Source: Neisseria perflava
Lineage (GTDB): Bacteria > Pseudomonadota > Gammaproteobacteria > Burkholderiales > Neisseriaceae
Reading direction: 5' to 3'
Length of the DNA: 64,000 bases
NCBI RefSeq assembly: GCF_019334725.1
Contig: NZ_CP079818.1
Coordinates: forward strand, 806,001 to 870,000
Part shown: positions 60,483 through 64,000 of the stretch, one piece after another
Position numbering within the stretch: position 1 is the first letter of the stretch
How the letters are laid out: each line of letters begins with the position of its first letter
Program-made: the position numbers and the translations under genes
The notes under the pieces: model-generated
The model's database searches: none
Told to the model about the DNA's origin: nothing
Seen by the model: the letters and a program-made list of their open reading frames with translations, nothing else

Positions 60483-61364
60483 ATGAAAGTAACCAGTTTC
60501 GGCGAAGTGCTGTGGGACGATTTTCCAAACGGAAAGGTATTGGGTGGCGCACCCTTGAATGTTGCTGTCCGTTTGCAGTCTTTGGGTATCGATGCTGCCA
60601 TCATCAGCCGTCGCGGCGATGATGCCGATGGCGAAGAATTGCTACGTCAAATTCAAAGTAAAAACGTCAATACTGATTATTTGCAGGTTTGTCACGAATG
60701 TGCGACCAGCTTGGTGAAAGTACACTTGGACAAGTCTGGCAGTGCGTCTTATGAGATTGTTTATCCTTGCGCGTGGGACAGGATTGCGGTTAATGATGCG
60801 GCAATCAAACGTGTAGCAGAATCAGATGCTTTCGTTTTTGGCAGCTTGGCAACCCGCGATGAAGTTTCGCGTAAAAGCTTGGCGGTTTTGCTGAAAGAAG
60901 CCAAATTCAAAATTTTTGACGTTAATCTGCGTAAGCCTCATTACGATATTGACCGCTTGCTTGAGACCATGAAACAGTCCGATATGGTCAAACTCAATGA
61001 TGATGAGTTGTATGAATTGGCTGCGGCTTATGGCTCTCCTTATCACAGTATCGAGCAAAATATCAGCTACCTCGTTGAGCTGACCGGCGTCAAAATCCTT
61101 TGCGTGACTTTGGGAAGCCATGGCGCGGTTTTGTATAAGGATGGCGAGTTATACCGTCATTGCGGTTTCCGTGTCAAAGTGGTGGATACTGTCGGCTCCG
61201 GAGATAGCTTCCTTGGCGGTTTGACCTACAAACTCCTGAACAATGCGCCTCCTCAAGAAGCCATTGCTTTTGCTTGTGCGCTGGGTGCATTGGTGGCTTC
61301 ACGTCATGGCGCGACGGCGGATATTTCTTTGGAAGAAGTTGAAGCGTTTATGAATCCTGCTTGA
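60483..61364 (+). CDS. PfkB-family carbohydrate kinase (fructokinase-like)
   Basis: 293 residues from ATG 60483, behind AAGGA. Ribokinase/PfkB fold. FGEVLWDDFPNGKVLGGAPLNVA contains the first sugar-binding motif, and the second PfkB signature DTVGSGDSFLGGL holds the catalytic Asp and anion hole. LRKPHYD and TLGSHGAVLY are also typical. Sequence style matches bacterial fructokinases, but the sugar is not certain. No transporter or hydrolase neighbour. Confidence 0.87.
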   Translation: MKVTSFGEVLWDDFPNGKVLGGAPLNVAVRLQSLGIDAAIISRRGDDADGEELLRQIQSKNVNTDYLQVCHECATSLVKVHLDKSGSASYEIVYPCAWDRIAVNDAAIKRVAESDAFVFGSLATRDEVSRKSLAVLLKEAKFKIFDVNLRKPHYDIDRLLETMKQSDMVKLNDDELYELAAAYGSPYHSIEQNISYLVELTGVKILCVTLGSHGAVLYKDGELYRHCGFRVKVVDTVGSGDSFLGGLTYKLLNNAPPQEAIAFACALGALVASRHGATADISLEEVEAFMNPA

Positions 61365-61382
61365 TATTTTGACAAGAGACAT

Positions 61383-61430
61383 AAAAAGGCCGTCTGAAAA
61401 CCATTAAATTAGGTTTTTCAGACGGCCTTA
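61383..61430. terminator. DUS inverted-repeat terminator between converging genes
   Basis: AAAAAGGCCGTCTGAAAACC and GGTTTTTCAGACGGCCTT pair between the kinase and nitroreductase genes. Confidence 0.8.
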
Positions 61431-61443
61431 GTATTTTCAGGCT

Positions 61444-62001
61444 TTACCAATAAGTTGTAAAACATTCTAAGTTGGTATTTTTCGGGCCGCTTCCTTCTTC
61501 GGTCGGCGAACCAATCATCATCAGGCCGATGATTTTGTCTTTGTCGGCACACTCAAATGCTTCTCGCAACAATGGGCTGTTGACCCACATGCCCGTAATC
61601 CAAACATTGTCGAAGCCTTGAGCAGAAGCAGCCAGTTGCAATGCGTAGGCGGCGCAGCCGGCAGTCAACATTTGTTCCCATTCAGGTTTCGGTTTTGCTA
61701 CTTCACGGTTCGGCGCGAATGTAACGCCGATAATCATAGGCGCCATGTTGCCGACGCGTTCGGCCTTTTTCATGGCATCATCGCCGAAGTTGAGTTCGGT
61801 AACGGTCTTGCCCAAAAGCTCGCGGAAACGTTGCAAACCGGCTTCGCTTTGAATCACAGTAAAGCGGAAAGGGCGCATATTGCCGTGATCGGGTACTTGT
61901 GTTGCCGCTTGCAGCATTTGTTCCAGTTGCTCGGCGTTGGGCGCCGGAGCAGCCAGTTTTTTGGAAGAGCGACGCGTGGTGAGGAGATTTAAGGCATCCA
62001 T
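61444..62001 (-). CDS. Nitroreductase-family FMN protein (YdjA-like)
   Basis: 185-residue NAD(P)H-dependent flavoenzyme. FMN-binding TRRSSKKLAAPAPN at the N-terminus, DHGNMRPFRFTVIQSE, and GFDNVWITGMWVNSP near the C-terminus match the small YdjA-type nitroreductases. AAGAAAG precedes the ATG. Physiological substrate unknown. Confidence 0.88.
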   Translation of the reverse strand: MDALNLLTTRRSSKKLAAPAPNAEQLEQMLQAATQVPDHGNMRPFRFTVIQSEAGLQRFRELLGKTVTELNFGDDAMKKAERVGNMAPMIIGVTFAPNREVAKPKPEWEQMLTAGCAAYALQLAASAQGFDNVWITGMWVNSPLLREAFECADKDKIIGLMMIGSPTEEGSGPKNTNLECFTTYW

Positions 62002-62072
62002 TTTTATTCTTTCTTGTGAATTCGAATGAGAATAATTATATAGCAGAACGATAAATAAATCAGCAAAGGACT

Positions 62073-62106
62073 AAGGCCGTCTGAATTAAGGTTTCAGACG
62101 GCCTTT
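62073..62106 (-). terminator. DUS inverted-repeat terminator after the RTX gene
   Basis: TAAGGCCGTCTGAAT and TTTCAGACGGCCTTTG pair directly behind the RTX stop. Confidence 0.8.
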
Positions 62107-62111
62107 GAGTT

Positions 62112-64000
62112 TTACAGGATACCGTTGTTTTGTGTATTTTCAGTCATCAGTGCTTTGCTGATTTCATCGGCGGTATAGCTCTTACCGTTTCCGAATACAA
62201 AGCTGTCGACATTATTGTTGGCAATGTCATGGATGGTCAGGGTTTCGCCTGTATCTTTGATGGTTAAGACCCAATCATCGCCGGTTTTCAACTGTAAATC
62301 TTTCAGCGTAAGCCCTTCTTTGAAAAGGACTTGGGTATTGCTGCCACCATACGGATTAAAGGTGTCGTTGCCGCTGTTTCTGCCAAACATGATAACGGTG
62401 TTTTCGGCACCCAGGTCGGTAATGGTATCGTTGCCGCCGGCCGTATCAACGATGTTGATGCCTCGACCCAAAGTAATGGTTTCATCGCTGCGGTTGCCCC
62501 TGTATTCGACAACAGAAGTGTAACGCGACAAATCTAAATCGCTGTTGTCGCTATTGGCGTGAATGGTGTGGTTGAAGTTGTTGTATACATCACGGTTGAG
62601 TTCTTCAACGGGTTGGCCGGTGTATTGGACGATGTTTGTATTGCCGATCATGTGCGGGATAGACAGTTTGAAGTGGTTGATCAGCTCGCCCATGCTGTAT
62701 GAGGTATTGCCGTCAAACTGAAACTCGGAAATTGCACCATAAATACCGCTTTGGTTTTTGATGGTTAAAACATCGTCTGTGCCTTTAATGCGGATATGCC
62801 AAGTATCACCATCCAGCAGGGGATTGGTCACAAATTGAGAGCTGTCAGGCATGTTGATAATACTGGTTTTGTCGTAACCTTTTTCAATGGTAATTTCGAG
62901 GTCGTCAAGGGTAATGCCGCCGGTAAATTTCACGACGTTGGCGTTGAGTCTGTGTAGGCTTGCTTTGCTATCAAAACCGAAGTTGAAGTCAAAAATGGTG
63001 TCGTGACCGTAACCTTTGCCGAAAACATAGGTATCGTTGTGTTCGCCGCCTTCCATGTAATCATTGCCTGCGCCGCCGTCAAGCAGGTCGGCACCTACAT
63101 GGGCATAGAGTTTGTCGTTACCGTTGCCGCCGTAGAGTTTATCGTCGGAATCTGGCTCAGTGCTGTAATAGGTTGCACTGTGTTCGCGCAAGATGTCATC
63201 GCCGTCGTGGCCATAGAGGGTGTCATGGCCGTCGTTGCCGCCGTCGATTTCATTGTTGGCTGCATTACCATGCAAAGTGTCATCGCCGTCAGTACCGGCA
63301 AATTTAATGGTTTCAGCTTTCACAGGTTGAAAGGCTTGTTGGAACTGAGTGGCAGTGTAAGTTTGGTCGTTAAACTGGAAGCGGTCGATGGAAATGCTGC
63401 CATCCGCACCGATTTGGTTTTGAATCAAGGCTGAACCTTGTTCTGAAGTAATTTCCCAGCTTTGGCTGCCATCATTGTTATGAATGGTCTTCAGGTTGAG
63501 CTTGGCATTGTTCAGGCCGTCTGAAAACTTGAGGGTATTGATGCCTTGGTTGTCGATAATGGTATCGTTGTCGCCGTAGATATAGGTATCGTTTCCGGCG
63601 CCACCTTTCAGAATGTCTTTACCTTTGCCGCCCACCAAAATGTCGTCGCCTGCATCACCGTTGATGACATCGTTACCGTCGCCGCCATCCAGATAATCGT
63701 TGCCCTCGCCGCCGTTGAGGTTGTCGTTGCCACCCATGCCGTAAACGGTATCATCACCGCGTCCGCTGTTGAGGCGGTTGCGGCCTTCGTTACCGGTCAG
63801 AATGTTATTGCTATTGTTGCCGGCGGCAAAAATATTGGCCGAGCCGGTCAAGGTAACATTTTCGACGTGGGTAGCGGCGGTATGGGAAATGCTGCTGAAT
63901 ACGGTGTCTTCGCCGCCGCCAGCTTGTTCGATAACCACGTCTTTTACATCATCAACGTAGTAAGTGTCATTGCCGTCTCCGCCTTCCATAATGTCGGCAC
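62112..64000 (-). CDS. RTX hemolysin-type calcium-binding repeat protein, N-terminus beyond window
   Basis: At least 629 residues; the frame is open at the window edge, so the true start is outside. Many nonapeptide repeats of the GGxGxDxxx type are visible in two blocks (for example LNGGEGNDYLDGGDGNDVI and LYGGNGNDKLYAHVGADLL). These form calcium-binding beta-rolls of proteins secreted by type I systems. Between and after them are HCBP-type segments (YGHDTIFDFNFGF; GTDDVLTIKNQ). It could be an FrpC-like protein, an adhesin or a toxin; the activity domain is not in view. No secretion genes are in this window. Confidence 0.88.
   Translation of the reverse strand, partial: ADIMEGGDGNDTYYVDDVKDVVIEQAGGGEDTVFSSISHTAATHVENVTLTGSANIFAAGNNSNNILTGNEGRNRLNSGRGDDTVYGMGGNDNLNGGEGNDYLDGGDGNDVINGDAGDDILVGGKGKDILKGGAGNDTYIYGDNDTIIDNQGINTLKFSDGLNNAKLNLKTIHNNDGSQSWEITSEQGSALIQNQIGADGSISIDRFQFNDQTYTATQFQQAFQPVKAETIKFAGTDGDDTLHGNAANNEIDGGNDGHDTLYGHDGDDILREHSATYYSTEPDSDDKLYGGNGNDKLYAHVGADLLDGGAGNDYMEGGEHNDTYVFGKGYGHDTIFDFNFGFDSKASLHRLNANVVKFTGGITLDDLEITIEKGYDKTSIINMPDSSQFVTNPLLDGDTWHIRIKGTDDVLTIKNQSGIYGAISEFQFDGNTSYSMGELINHFKLSIPHMIGNTNIVQYTGQPVEELNRDVYNNFNHTIHANSDNSDLDLSRYTSVVEYRGNRSDETITLGRGINIVDTAGGNDTITDLGAENTVIMFGRNSGNDTFNPYGGSNTQVLFKEGLTLKDLQLKTGDDWVLTIKDTGETLTIHDIANNNVDSFVFGNGKSYTADEISKALMTENTQNNGIL

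Noticed and set aside
3166..62106. Correia repeat elements or insertion sequences
   Set aside because: No TATAG-GGATTAA-type termini, transposase genes or typical inverted repeats were seen on reading either strand; a database search would be decisive.

Overview
The window is chromosomal DNA of a commensal Neisseria. The 12-mer AGGCCGTCTGAA (AG-type DNA uptake sequence, DUS) recurs throughout, mostly as inverted pairs behind genes where it doubles as a terminator. A few AT-type copies (ATGCCGTCTGAA) also occur. AG-DUS is known from the N. subflava / N. flavescens / N. mucosa side of the genus, not from N. meningitidis or N. gonorrhoeae, so I infer a subflava/flavescens-like species. Protein content agrees: short PriB in the S6 operon, ZnuD, YajC-SecD-SecF, and a complete TCA-cycle cluster.

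Layout: 1-1533 holds hscA (cut by the window edge). 1680-3213 is the ribosomal operon rpsF-priB-rpsR-rplI with a good promoter. 3363-12481 carries a lytic transglycosylase, a mutarotase, dnaX with a likely programmed frameshift, ybaB, tRNA-Asn with a near-perfect promoter, dapF plus a membrane gene, cysK, two lipoproteins and a YkvA-like protein. 12946-26474 is a long TCA block: sdhCDAB-sdhE, gltA, sucA-sucB, lpdA, a small membrane gene, and sucCD, all on one strand. 26669-28661 is a DUF883/YqjE/YqjK-like envelope cluster. It is interrupted by an AT-rich, DUS-free insertion with an immunity-like gene, bounded by a duplicated tail of the YqjE gene. 28887-32072 has psd and the zinc receptor gene znuD with a Zur box over its promoter.

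32200-33960 is the most distinctive accessory patch. It is AT-rich, has no standard DUS, and is flanked by mucosa-type DUS (AGGTCGTCTGAA) and a 53-bp hairpin. It carries a two-gene operon: a 293-aa soluble protein followed by an overlapping four-TM protein of about 147 aa, behind a promoter covered by a perfect 10-bp inverted repeat. In architecture this resembles the lambda RexA/RexB exclusion pair and is my best candidate for an undescribed system. No homology could be tested.

34007-51369 is mostly housekeeping: cupin, pepA, lptFG, a glycosyltransferase, hflX, a CcoI/FixI-type copper ATPase, holC, a lipoprotein, lysC, rph, yicC, a BASS-family transporter, a YqhA-like protein and a TSUP permease. 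51419-62001 holds prfC, an Old Yellow Enzyme, a butanediol-type dehydrogenase, a histone-deacetylase-fold hydrolase, yajC-secD-secF, a PfkB sugar kinase and a nitroreductase. The window ends inside a large RTX calcium-binding repeat protein (62112-64000), with no type I secretion genes in view. I saw no insertion sequence, CRISPR array, rRNA or replication origin.
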